NCBI RefSeq assembly: GCF_010550245.1
Contig: NZ_JAAGLU010000009.1
Location: 186,001 to 250,000 of the forward strand
DNA from: Streptomyces sp. SID12501
GTDB taxonomy: Bacteria; Actinomycetota; Actinomycetes; Streptomycetales; Streptomycetaceae
Length of the DNA stretch: 64,000 nucleotides
Reading direction: 5' to 3'
Under the pieces are notes generated by a model, which searched no databases, was not told where the DNA came from, and saw only the letters and a program-made list of their open reading frames with translations. Below are positions 7,898-15,762 of the stretch, piece by piece. Each line of letters opens with the position of its first letter. The first letter of the stretch is position 1. Position numbers and translations under genes: made by a program.

Positions 7898-9628
7898 ATG
7901 ACGCACACGACGACCGACCGGCCCGCCGGTGGAACCGGCAGAACGGGCGGAGCCATCGTCCCGGTGCTCGCCTTCGCGGGCATCGTTGTCGCGGTCATGC
8001 AGACCCTGCTCGTCCCCGTCATCAAGGACCTGCCCCAACTGCTGAGCACCTCGCCCAGCAACTCCACCTGGGTGCTGACCTCGACGCTCCTCTCCGGAGC
8101 CGTGGCCACGCCGATCATGGGGCGGCTCGGTGACCTGTACGGCAAGCGGCGCCTGCTGATCGCCAGCCTCTCTGTGATGGTGGTCGGCGCCCTCGTCAGC
8201 GCGCTCACCAGCGACCTGCTGACCATGATCGCGGGCCGTGCGCTCCAGGGCTTCGCCATGGGTGCCATCCCCCTCGGCATCGGTCTGATGCGCGACCTGC
8301 TGCCCCGCGAGAAGCTCCCCTCGGCGATGGCCCTGATGAGCTCCTCCATCGGCGTCGGCGGCGGCCTCGCGCTCCCTCTCGCCGCGCTGATCGCCCAGCA
8401 CTCCGACTGGCACGCCCTCTTCTACGGCGCGGCCGGCCTCGGCGCCCTCGCCATCGTCCTCACCCTGCTCGTCGTACCCGAGTCCGAAATGCGCGCCGAG
8501 GGCACCTTCGACGTCCTCGGGGCCATCGGACTGTCCGTCGGCCTCGTCCTCTTCCTGCTGCCGATCACCAAGGGCAGCGACTGGGGCTGGACCTCCGGCA
8601 CCACGCTCGGCCTGTTCGGCGCGTCCGCCCTCGTACTCCTCCTGTGGGGCGTGCTGGAGCTGCGGCTGAAGGCCCCGCTGGTGGACCTGCGGACCACCGC
8701 CCGGCCCGCCGTCCTCTTCACCAACCTCGCCTCGATCATGGTCGGCGTCTCCTTCTTCGTCGTCTCGCTCGTCCTGCCCCAGCTCCTCCAGCTGCCCACC
8801 TCGACCGGCTACGGCCTCGGCCAGTCGATGGTCATGGCAGGCCTGATCGTGGCGCCCCTCGGCCTGACGATGATGTTCACGGCGCCCGTCTATGCCCGCC
8901 TCTCCGCCAGGTACGGGCCCAAGGTCACCCTCATCCTCGGCCTGCTGATCATCGCGATCGGCTACGGCGCCGGCCTCGGCCTGATGAGCGCCGCCTGGCA
9001 GTCCCTGATCATCGCGGTGGTGCTGGGCGCCGGTATCGGCCTCGCCTACTCCTCTCTCCCCGCCCTGATCGTCGGCGCGGTCCCGGCCTCCGAGACCGGC
9101 GCGGCCAACGGCCTGAACACCCTCATGCGCTCCATCGGTACGTCCGTGTCCAGCGCCGTCATCGGCATGGTGCTCGCCAACACCGCGGACCATGTGGGCG
9201 GCGTCGTGATCCCCACGATGCACGGCTTCCGCGTCTCCTTCCTGATCGCCACGGGTGCGGTGCTGGTCGGCCTGCTGCTGGCCCTGTTCCTGCCGGGGCG
9301 GCGCCCGGCGAGCAAGCCGCAGCTGCGGGCGAGCAGCGAGGAGGCCGCCGTGCTCGGCTCCGGGTTCCGCGGGCGGGTGCTGGGTGCCGACGGCAGCCCG
9401 GTCGCCCGTGCCAAGGTCACTCTGATCGATCAGCGCGGGCGCCAGGCGGGCGCGACGCTCTCCGAGGCCGACGGGAGTTACGCGCTCGCCGTTCCCTCGC
9501 AGGGTGCGTACGTCCTGGCCGCGCGGGCCTCCGGCCATGGGCCGCTCGCCTCGTCTGCGACCCATGCGGGAGCGGACGGGACGGTCGATCTCGACCTGTC
9601 CCTGCCTGGGGAGACCGTCAGCGCGTAG
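7898..9628 (+). CDS. MFS (DHA2-type) drug exporter with C-terminal carboxypeptidase-regulatory-like domain
   Basis: A 576-residue protein. Residues ~20-465 form a 14-helix major facilitator exporter (motif A GRLGDLYGKRRLL at ~75-88). After the last helix, residues ~485-570 form a separate domain with GFRGRVLGADGSPVARAKV and EADGSYALAVP, the signature of a carboxypeptidase regulatory/CnaB-like beta-sandwich, predicted cytoplasmic. The family exports drugs or dyes by proton antiport. The role of the beta domain is unknown. The gene stands alone, divergent from the sigma factor, and ends at a Streptomyces repeat. Confidence 0.9.
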   Translation: MTHTTTDRPAGGTGRTGGAIVPVLAFAGIVVAVMQTLLVPVIKDLPQLLSTSPSNSTWVLTSTLLSGAVATPIMGRLGDLYGKRRLLIASLSVMVVGALVSALTSDLLTMIAGRALQGFAMGAIPLGIGLMRDLLPREKLPSAMALMSSSIGVGGGLALPLAALIAQHSDWHALFYGAAGLGALAIVLTLLVVPESEMRAEGTFDVLGAIGLSVGLVLFLLPITKGSDWGWTSGTTLGLFGASALVLLLWGVLELRLKAPLVDLRTTARPAVLFTNLASIMVGVSFFVVSLVLPQLLQLPTSTGYGLGQSMVMAGLIVAPLGLTMMFTAPVYARLSARYGPKVTLILGLLIIAIGYGAGLGLMSAAWQSLIIAVVLGAGIGLAYSSLPALIVGAVPASETGAANGLNTLMRSIGTSVSSAVIGMVLANTADHVGGVVIPTMHGFRVSFLIATGAVLVGLLLALFLPGRRPASKPQLRASSEEAAVLGSGFRGRVLGADGSPVARAKVTLIDQRGRQAGATLSEADGSYALAVPSQGAYVLAARASGHGPLASSATHAGADGTVDLDLSLPGETVSA

Positions 9629-9677
9629 GCGCTGCGCGCCGGGCTCGGGGGTTGTGTTTTGGGTGCGGGCCCGCTGT

Positions 9678-9705
9678 GGCTGGTCGCGCAGTTCCTCGCG
9701 CCCCT
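9678..9705. repeat. Streptomyces interspersed GC-rich repeat
   Basis: GGCTGGTCGCGCAGTTCCTC followed by GCGCCCCT is a form of the short intergenic element scattered in many copies through Streptomyces genomes, usually downstream of genes. Here it follows the MFS stop by 50 bases. A related element lies at 63021-63095 in the opposite orientation. Confidence 0.7.
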
Positions 9706-9795
9706 AGGTAGGCATGCGTGCCCCTGGTCATCCAGTGAACCGGGGGTGCGGCAGCATGGACGTTCCCGCACGCTCGTACGACCGAGAGGAACCCC

Positions 9796-10461
9796 ATGAC
9801 CACGGCGGCGCCCAAGCCCGAGATTCTGGCCGCTTTCGAGGCGGCCAAGGGGTTCATGCCCGTCGGTGAAGGGCTCGCGCTGTACGGGGCCGCCGTCGAG
9901 GCGGGGGCGCTCGGGCTGCCGTTGCTTGAGGTCGGGACGTACTGCGGGCGTTCCACGATCCTGCTCGCCGACGCGGCCCGCGCTGCCGGGGTCACGGCGG
10001 TCACCGTCGATCATCACCGGGGCAGCGAGGAGCAGCAGCCGGGGTGGGACTACCACGACCCGGAGACCGTCGACCCGGAACTCGGTGTCATGGACACCCT
10101 TCCGCTCTTCCGGCGCACCCTGCACACCGCGGGCCTGGAGGACCACGTGATCGCGGTCGTCGGGCGTTCGCCGCAGGTGGCGCGGATCTGGAACTCGCCG
10201 CTCGGCCTCGTCTTCATCGACGGCGGGCACACCGACGAGCACGCCACCGCCGACTACGAGGGCTGGGCCCCGCACGTCGCCGAGGGCGGCCTCCTCCTCA
10301 TCCACGACGTGTACCCCGAACCCGAGGACGAGTTCACCGGCCAGGCGCCCTACCGCGTCTACCTCCGCGCCCTCGCCTCCGGCGCCTTCACCGAGGTCTC
10401 CGCGACCGACTCGCTGCGCGTCCTGCGGCGAACGGAAGCCGGCGTCCGAGGCCCCGGTTAG
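9796..10461 (+). CDS. Class I SAM-dependent methyltransferase (Methyltransf_24 type)
   Basis: A 221-residue protein with the SAM-binding loop LLEVGTYCGRST (residues ~43-54), acidic motif II in VTVDHHRG, and LVFIDGGHTDEHATADYEGW (~138-157), typical of the class that includes CmcI and rhamnosyl O-methyltransferases. The substrate cannot be read. ATG at 9796 is preceded by GAGAGGAACCCC. It is probably transcribed with the downstream amidase, whose start is 11 bases after its stop. Confidence 0.88.
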   Translation: MTTAAPKPEILAAFEAAKGFMPVGEGLALYGAAVEAGALGLPLLEVGTYCGRSTILLADAARAAGVTAVTVDHHRGSEEQQPGWDYHDPETVDPELGVMDTLPLFRRTLHTAGLEDHVIAVVGRSPQVARIWNSPLGLVFIDGGHTDEHATADYEGWAPHVAEGGLLLIHDVYPEPEDEFTGQAPYRVYLRALASGAFTEVSATDSLRVLRRTEAGVRGPG

Positions 10462-10471
10462 AGTCGTTGTC

Positions 10472-11380
10472 GTGTCCTACGCAGGCCCCGGCTTCGAGCC
10501 GCCCCCGCCCCGTTCCCCTCTGCGCCGTCCACTGGCCGTCGCCCTCACCGTGCTGGTGCTGGGCGCGACAGGCGGGTGGTTCGTCTGGGGGGCCGTGGCC
10601 GACGACGGCAAGGGCCGGGCCGAGTCCGGCGGCGTCCTTCCGGCCCTGTCGCCGATCGAACCGCCCGACTTCTCCGCACCCAGCCGGCCCGCGACTCCCC
10701 TTGAGGGCAAGGTCGTCGTCATCGATCCCGGACACAATCCCGGCAACTTCAAGCACACCGCCGAGATCGCCCGCAAGGTGAACATCGGCACGAACTCGAA
10801 GGAGTGCGACACCACCGGTACCGCCACCAACAGCGGTTACACGGAGGCCGAGTTCACCCTCGATGTGGCGCGGCGGCTGCGGACGGTCCTCGAACGGGAG
10901 GGCGCCACCGTGAAGTTCACGCAGGACGGCGACCGGTCCGACTACGCCTTCGGGCCGTGCGTCGACGAGCGCGCCCGGATCGGGAACGCAGCGCACGCCG
11001 ACGCCGTCGTCTCCATCCACGCCGACGGGAGTACGCAGGGCAACCGCGGGTTCCATGTGATCCTGCCGGGGGCGGTGCACGAAGGGGCCGCGGACACCCG
11101 GCCGATCGTCGCCTCCTCCCGGCTGCTCGGCGTGGACATCAAGGCCGGGTTCATCAGCGAGACGGGCTCCGCGCCCTCCAACTACATCGGTGGCGGTACC
11201 GGTCTGGACACCCGCACGGACCTCGGCGGTCTCAATCTGTCAACGGTTCCGAAGGTGTTCATCGAGTGCGGCAACATGCGCGACAGCAAGGACGCCGCCC
11301 TTCTGACCAGCGGAACTTGGCGCCAGGAGGCCGCACAGGGGATCTCTGAGGGAATCGTGAGTTTTCTGCGCGGGTCGTGA
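10472..11380 (+). CDS. N-acetylmuramoyl-L-alanine amidase (Amidase_3), membrane-anchored
   Basis: A 302-residue protein with a Pro-rich N-terminus, one signal-anchor helix at residues ~20-40, and an Amidase_3 domain from ~79 to the end. The zinc ligands expected for AmiC/CwlD enzymes are visible: His88 in VVIDPGHNP, Glu125/127 in YTEAEFTLD, and His183 in SIHADG. The catalytic Glu lies in VFIECGNMRD near the C-terminus. It cleaves the amide bond between MurNAc and L-Ala in peptidoglycan. The start is GTG at 10472. Confidence 0.92.
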   Translation: MSYAGPGFEPPPPRSPLRRPLAVALTVLVLGATGGWFVWGAVADDGKGRAESGGVLPALSPIEPPDFSAPSRPATPLEGKVVVIDPGHNPGNFKHTAEIARKVNIGTNSKECDTTGTATNSGYTEAEFTLDVARRLRTVLEREGATVKFTQDGDRSDYAFGPCVDERARIGNAAHADAVVSIHADGSTQGNRGFHVILPGAVHEGAADTRPIVASSRLLGVDIKAGFISETGSAPSNYIGGGTGLDTRTDLGGLNLSTVPKVFIECGNMRDSKDAALLTSGTWRQEAAQGISEGIVSFLRGS

Positions 11381-11528
11381 TCAACGTGTGCATCCCGGCG
11401 GACAGTCCACTCGGGCGGACGATAATGTCGTGCCCATACGCACGATCGATCGACGGCCGGCCGAACACGGGCGGCCGACCGACCGAACGACGACGCGACA
11501 TGACCTACGAAGGACCTGAGGACCTGAA

Positions 11529-12380
11529 GTGAATATCCGCTCCCTCACTCGAGGCGACGGCGTGGTGATCGGAGCAGCGGTATTGCTGTTCATCGCGTCG
11601 TTCCTCGACATCTACTCCGTCGACGGCGCCACGGGCGTCGACATGCCGAGCGCCTGGGCCAGCGGACCGCTCCTGCTGGGCGTTGTCCTCGCGGGCCTCA
11701 TCGGTGCCGCGCTCGTCGTGGTGTCGCACGGTCTGCCGCAGGTGCCCAAGGTCGCGGGCATCGAGCTCGGCCAGTTCGGTGTCGCCTTCACCGTCTTCGC
11801 CGCCTGGAGTGCGCTGGGCAACGTCTTCGACCCGGCGGGCGGCATCGACAACGTCGGCAGCAACGCCGGTTCGGGCCCGGACGCCGGCACCGGCCTGATC
11901 CTCTCCCTGATCGCCACGGTGGTCATGGCCGCCGCCGCCGTCGCCACCCCGCTGGTCCCGGCCCTGAAGGGCGCCCTGGTCGGCGCCCCCAAGCCGCCCG
12001 CCCCGCAGCCGTACGGCGGCGGTCAGCCCTTCCCCGGCGGCCAGCCCCAGGGCAGCTACGGCTATCCGGGCGCCGACGCCCAGCAGCCGCCGTACGGCGG
12101 TCAGCCGCAGACCGGTCAGCCCTTCGGCGGCGGTGCGAGTGGCGGCGTGAGCCAGCCGCAGCAGGTGCAGCCGCCGGCCCCGGAGTTCTCCCCGTTCTGG
12201 TTCGCCGTGCCGGTGCCGCGTGCGCTGTTCGCGGAGGACGGCTCCGCGACGGCGATCGCCGAACTGGCCCCCGGTACCTGGTACCTGGCCGTCGAGCAGC
12301 GCGGCCAGGGCCTCATCGCCCAGACTCAGGACGGCCGCCGGGGCGTCCTCCAGGACACCTCCGGCATCCAGCGCGGATAA
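11529..12380 (+). CDS. DUF5336-like tetraspan membrane protein
   Basis: A 283-residue protein with four predicted membrane segments (residues ~12-32, 45-65, 85-105, 120-145). A Gly/Pro/Gln/Tyr-rich linker (~150-220, repeated YGGGQP and GGQP) and a C-terminal domain (FWFAVPVPRALF to the end) follow. The layout matches actinobacterial DUF5336 proteins, whose function is unknown. GTG at 11529 follows a doubled GGACCTGA sequence (11512-11527). It is followed by a terminator hairpin at 12407-12434. Confidence 0.8.
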   Translation: MNIRSLTRGDGVVIGAAVLLFIASFLDIYSVDGATGVDMPSAWASGPLLLGVVLAGLIGAALVVVSHGLPQVPKVAGIELGQFGVAFTVFAAWSALGNVFDPAGGIDNVGSNAGSGPDAGTGLILSLIATVVMAAAAVATPLVPALKGALVGAPKPPAPQPYGGGQPFPGGQPQGSYGYPGADAQQPPYGGQPQTGQPFGGGASGGVSQPQQVQPPAPEFSPFWFAVPVPRALFAEDGSATAIAELAPGTWYLAVEQRGQGLIAQTQDGRRGVLQDTSGIQRG

Positions 12381-12406
12381 CACCGCCCGCGGGATACGCG
12401 AGCTGC

Positions 12407-12434
12407 GGCCCCTTGCCCTTCCGGGCGAGGGGCC
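12407..12434 (+). terminator. Terminator hairpin after the DUF5336 gene
   Basis: GGCCCCTTGCCC (12407-12418) pairs with GGGCGAGGGGCC (12423-12434) across a TTCC tetraloop, with one T-G pair. No long U-run follows (GTTGTCGT), as is usual in Streptomyces. Confidence 0.75.
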
Positions 12435-12467
12435 GTTGTCGTACAGTCACGGCCGGCGCTCCCGGAT

Positions 12468-12482
12468 CTGACGTACCGTCAG
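12468..12482. promoter_or_regulatory. CTGACG-N3-CGTCAG palindrome overlapping the LLM gene ribosome-binding site
   Basis: CTGACG-TAC-CGTCAG is perfect, ends 9 bases before the ATG at 12492 and runs into the AGGAGG ribosome-binding site. Occupancy would block initiation. It is the same motif as at 3969, 20096 and 41228. Confidence 0.7.
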
Positions 12483-12491
12483 GAGGCAGGC

Positions 12492-13502
12492 ATGCGGCTC
12501 GGTCTCGCGCTCGGCTACTGGGGTCGCGGCCCCTCCCCGCTCCATGTACCGCTCGCCCAGGAGGCCGAACGGCTCGGCTACGACTCGGTGTGGACCGCCG
12601 AGTCCTGGGGCTCGGACGCGTTCACCCCGCTGACGTGGATCGCGGCGCAGACGTCAAGGATCAAGCTGGGTACGGCGGTTGCCCAGATGGCGGCCCGCTC
12701 GCCGACGACCACCGCGATGCACGCCCTCACCCTCGACCATCTCTCCGGCGGACGCGTCATGCTCGGCCTCGGCCTGTCCGGCCCACAGGTCGTCGAGGGC
12801 TGGTACGGGCGCCCCTTCCCGAAGTCGCCGCTCACCGCGACCCGGGAGTACGTGGACGTCGTACGCCAAGTCCTCAGGCGCGAGGCTCCCGTTGAGCTGG
12901 AGGGTCGCTTCCACTCCCTGCCGTACGGCGGCCCGGACGGCACGGGCATCGGCAAGCCGCTGAAGTCGATCACCCATCCCCTGCGCGCCGAACTCCCCAT
13001 CCTGCTCGGTGCGGAGGGGCCGAAGAACATCGCCCAGACGGCCCGGATCGCCGACGGCTGGCTGCCCCTGTACTGGTCCCCGCTGCGGGCCGGGGTGTAC
13101 GAGGAGCCGCTGAGCGGTGCTCCGGAAGGGTTTCTGGTTGCGCCGATGGCGCAGGCCCGCGTCTGCGCCGACGTCTCCGAAGGGCTGCTGCCCGTCAAGA
13201 CGATGCTCGGCTTCTACATCGGCGGGATGGGGCACGCGGCCCGCAACTTCCACGCGGACCTGATGGCGCGCATGGGGTACGAAGAGGAGGCCCGGCGGAT
13301 CCAGGAGCTGTTCCTCGCCGGTCGGCGTGAGGAGGCCGTGCTCGCCGTGCCGGACGCCTTCGCCGACGAGATCTCCCTCGTCGGACCGCGTGAACGCATC
13401 GCGGAGCGGCTGGAGTTGTGGCGCAAGGGGCCGGTGACCGACCTGCTCGTCCTCTCCCCCGACCCGCACACCCTGCGCGTGCTCGCCGAGCTCAACTCCT
13501 GA
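12492..13502 (+). CDS. LLM-class F420-dependent oxidoreductase (Rv3520c-like)
   Basis: A 336-residue luciferase-like monooxygenase fold. Recognisable segments are LGYWGRGP near the N-terminus, LTLDHLSGGRVMLGLGLSGP (residues ~77-96), VVEGWYGRPFPK, LLGAEGPKNI (~174-183) and FYIGGMGHAARNFHADL. The pattern closely recalls M. tuberculosis Rv3520c, an LLM gene in the KstR steroid regulon; this was judged from memory, without alignment. Cofactor F420 is the family norm. AGGAGG lies six bases upstream. A CTGACG palindrome overlaps that site, linking it to the other steroid-type genes of the window. Confidence 0.9.
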   Translation: MRLGLALGYWGRGPSPLHVPLAQEAERLGYDSVWTAESWGSDAFTPLTWIAAQTSRIKLGTAVAQMAARSPTTTAMHALTLDHLSGGRVMLGLGLSGPQVVEGWYGRPFPKSPLTATREYVDVVRQVLRREAPVELEGRFHSLPYGGPDGTGIGKPLKSITHPLRAELPILLGAEGPKNIAQTARIADGWLPLYWSPLRAGVYEEPLSGAPEGFLVAPMAQARVCADVSEGLLPVKTMLGFYIGGMGHAARNFHADLMARMGYEEEARRIQELFLAGRREEAVLAVPDAFADEISLVGPRERIAERLELWRKGPVTDLLVLSPDPHTLRVLAELNS

Positions 13503-13571
13503 CGGCAAACTGACGACAGGCCGGCTGCCGGAAGTTGGTTTCATCCGGGGTTTCCGGGCAATCCGAAGGAC

Positions 13572-13865
13572 ATGTCCCCTGCATATCGCCGTGGTAGCAA
13601 TCAGGCCGGGTCGGTCGTCGCGATCATCGCCGACATCATGGCCTTCATTCTCGGCCTCTGGATCCTGATGTACTTGCTGGACGCCAACAGTGCGAACGAC
13701 TTCGTGCAGTTCGTCCATGACGCAGCCACCTGGCTGGCGGGCTGGTCGCATGACCTGTTCACGTTCGACGAGCAGTGGGCGCGGGTCGTCGCCGGGTACG
13801 GACTGGCCGCCATCGTCTATCTGTTCGTGGGCCACGCGATCGCCAACCGCATCAACCGTCACTGA
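13572..13865 (+). CDS. Small two-helix membrane protein
   Basis: A 97-residue protein with two hydrophobic helices (residues ~16-36, IIADIMAFILGLWILMYLL, and ~73-90, YGLAAIVYLFVGHAIA) separated by an amphipathic loop. I recognise it only as a conserved Streptomyces membrane protein of unknown function. It converges on the leftward operon at 13904, and a long hairpin separates the two. Confidence 0.72.
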   Translation: MSPAYRRGSNQAGSVVAIIADIMAFILGLWILMYLLDANSANDFVQFVHDAATWLAGWSHDLFTFDEQWARVVAGYGLAAIVYLFVGHAIANRINRH

Positions 13866-13879
13866 GCACCGGCCAACAG

Positions 13880-13927
13880 CTGGACCCCGACTGCCGGCAT
13901 CCGTTACTGGCAGCAGTCGGGGTCCAG
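13880..13927. terminator. Long bidirectional hairpin between convergent genes
   Basis: CTGGACCCCGACTGC (13880-13894) and GCAGTCGGGGTCCAG (13913-13927) form a perfect 15-bp stem with an 18-base loop. No U-run follows on either side. The right arm lies inside the last codons of the leftward gene and encodes its terminal GLDPDCCQ. Confidence 0.8.
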
Positions 13928-14974
13928 CCCTGTCGGCAGCAGTTCCCCGCCGAACACCGCGCAGGTGGCCTCGTGGCCGCCGAGTGCGGCGACCGCGAGG
14001 AGCAGTGAACCCGCCGTCCAGGTGGTGAGTTCGCGCGGCCAGATCGCCTTGGCGTCGAACACGTACCCCGTCCAGTAGAGGCCGCTCTCCGTGTCGCGCA
14101 GATGCCTGATGGACTGGAGGATCTCCAGGGCCCGGTCGGACTCGCCCACCACCCAGAGCGCCAGGGCCAGTTCGGCCGACTCACCGCCCGTCACCCACGG
14201 GTTGGGCACGACACAGCGCACCCCGAGTCCGGGGACGACGAAGCGCTCCCAGCCCTCCTCGATACGGGACTTGGCCTCCGCACCCGTCAACGCGCCGCCC
14301 AGGACCGGGTAGTACCAGTCCATCGAGTAGCGGCCCTTGTCGAGGAAGCGCTCCGGGTGCCGACGGATCGCGTGCCGCAGCGCGCCCACCGCCAACTCCC
14401 AGTCGGGCTGCGGCTCTTCACGTGCATCGGCGATGGCGAGCGCGCAGCGCAGCGCGTGGTGGACGGACGAACTGCCGGTCAGCAGCGCGTCCTTGATCTC
14501 CGTGCCGTCGTCCTCGCGCTTCCACCCGATCTCGCCGCCGGGTTGCTGCAGCCGGAGGACGAACTCGACGGCCGCGAAGACCGTCGGCCACATCCGGTCC
14601 AGGAAGGCGTCGTCGCCGGTGGAGAGGTAGTGGTGCCAGACGCCGACGGCTATGTAGGCGACGAAGTTGGTCTCCCGGCCCCGGTCGGTGACGGCGGCGG
14701 CGTCCCCGTCGGCGTACGCGGCGTACCAGGATCCGTCCTGGACCTGGTGGGCGGCCAGCCACAGGTACGCCCGCTCGGCGGCCTCGTGCTCGCCTGCCGC
14801 GTCCAGGGCCATCGCGGACTCGGTGTGGTCCCACGGGTCGAGATGGTGCCCCCGGAACCACGGAATGGCCCCGTCCTCCCGCTGCTCCAGGAGAATCCCG
14901 TGGACGGTGACAGCGGCCTGCTCGGCGGTGAGGACCCCGGGCAGGACGAGGTGTTCTGTCCGGGGGGTGGTCAC
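13904..14974 (-). CDS. Alpha/alpha-barrel protein (annotated as prenyltransferase-like), third gene of GT4 operon
   Basis: A 356-residue protein rich in helical repeats with Trp/His/Asp (HHLDPWDHTESAMAL, WYAAYADGDAAAV, GSSSVHHALRCAL, MDWYYPVLGGALTG). This is the look of an (alpha/alpha)6 barrel of the terpenoid-cyclase/glycosidase type, and such genes are often labelled prenyltransferase. I see no DxxD cyclase motif, so a glycan-active role is as likely given the neighbours. GTG at 14974 overlaps the methyltransferase stop (GTGA), so it is coupled to the upstream methyltransferase and GT4. Confidence 0.8.
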   Translation of the reverse strand: MTTPRTEHLVLPGVLTAEQAAVTVHGILLEQREDGAIPWFRGHHLDPWDHTESAMALDAAGEHEAAERAYLWLAAHQVQDGSWYAAYADGDAAAVTDRGRETNFVAYIAVGVWHHYLSTGDDAFLDRMWPTVFAAVEFVLRLQQPGGEIGWKREDDGTEIKDALLTGSSSVHHALRCALAIADAREEPQPDWELAVGALRHAIRRHPERFLDKGRYSMDWYYPVLGGALTGAEAKSRIEEGWERFVVPGLGVRCVVPNPWVTGGESAELALALWVVGESDRALEILQSIRHLRDTESGLYWTGYVFDAKAIWPRELTTWTAGSLLLAVAALGGHEATCAVFGGELLPTGLDPDCCQ

Positions 14975-15762
14975 TTGGCGGCCACCTTGGAGTCGGGCTC
15001 GGCCTCGGACGTGGCGTCCGGCTCGGCGTCGGGCTTCGAAAGGCTCGGGAGGTGCGGCTTGGTCGCGTAGGCCACGAAGCTCTTTCCGATCAGCGGGTTC
15101 AGCGCCTGCTCGGCGACCCGGGTGACCAGCGGCTTCTTCATGATGTCCCAGACCAGCAGCTTGTGGTAGGCGCGCACCGGCAGCACCTTGTCGTTGTCCA
15201 CGCCGAACGCGCACTTCAGCCACCAGTACGGGGAGTGCAGGGCGTGGGCGTGGTGCGTGCCGTAGGGCTTCAGTCCGGCTTCCCTGATCTTCGCGAGCAG
15301 CTCGTCCGCCTTGTAGATGCGGATGTGGCCGCCCTCGACCTCGTGATAGGCGTCGGAGAGGGACCAGCAGACCTTCTCGGGCCCGTAGCGCGGCACGGTG
15401 ACCGCGATCCGGCCGCCGGGCTTCAGCACCCGCACCATCTCCGCGAGTACGCCCTTGTCGTCCGGGATGTGCTCCATGACCTCGGAGATGATCACGACGT
15501 CGAAGGACTCGTCGGGGAACGGCAGCGCCAGGGCGTTGCCCTCCATGGCCGTCGCGGTCGCCCCCGCGGGCGCCTCGCCCGCCTCCTTCATCGCCGCGAA
15601 CCACTTGGCGACCTCGCGGATCTCCTCACCGTTCTGGTCGAGCGCCACGACCTGGGCGCCGCGCCGGTAGCACTCGAACGCGTGCCGGCCGGCCCCGCAG
15701 CCGAGGTCCAGGACGCGGTCGCCCGGGGCGAGCGGGAACCGGGTGAAGTCGACGGTCAGCAC
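14971..15762 (-). CDS. Class I SAM-dependent methyltransferase
   Basis: A 263-residue Methyltransf_11-type enzyme with motif I RVLDLGCGAGRHAF near residue 16, acidic VVALDQNG, LPFPDESFDVVIISEVMEHI (~80-99) and VLKPGGRIAVTVP. GTG at 15762 was chosen because it overlaps the glycosyltransferase stop by seven bases and follows AGGAC; the longer open frame upstream is antisense shadow of the GT4 gene. The Asp/Glu/Pro-rich C-terminal tail is disordered. The gene order GT4-methyltransferase resembles mycobacterial Rv0225/Rv0224c, suggesting glycan or glycolipid methylation. Confidence 0.88.
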   Translation of the reverse strand: MLTVDFTRFPLAPGDRVLDLGCGAGRHAFECYRRGAQVVALDQNGEEIREVAKWFAAMKEAGEAPAGATATAMEGNALALPFPDESFDVVIISEVMEHIPDDKGVLAEMVRVLKPGGRIAVTVPRYGPEKVCWSLSDAYHEVEGGHIRIYKADELLAKIREAGLKPYGTHHAHALHSPYWWLKCAFGVDNDKVLPVRAYHKLLVWDIMKKPLVTRVAEQALNPLIGKSFVAYATKPHLPSLSKPDAEPDATSEAEPDSKVAAK

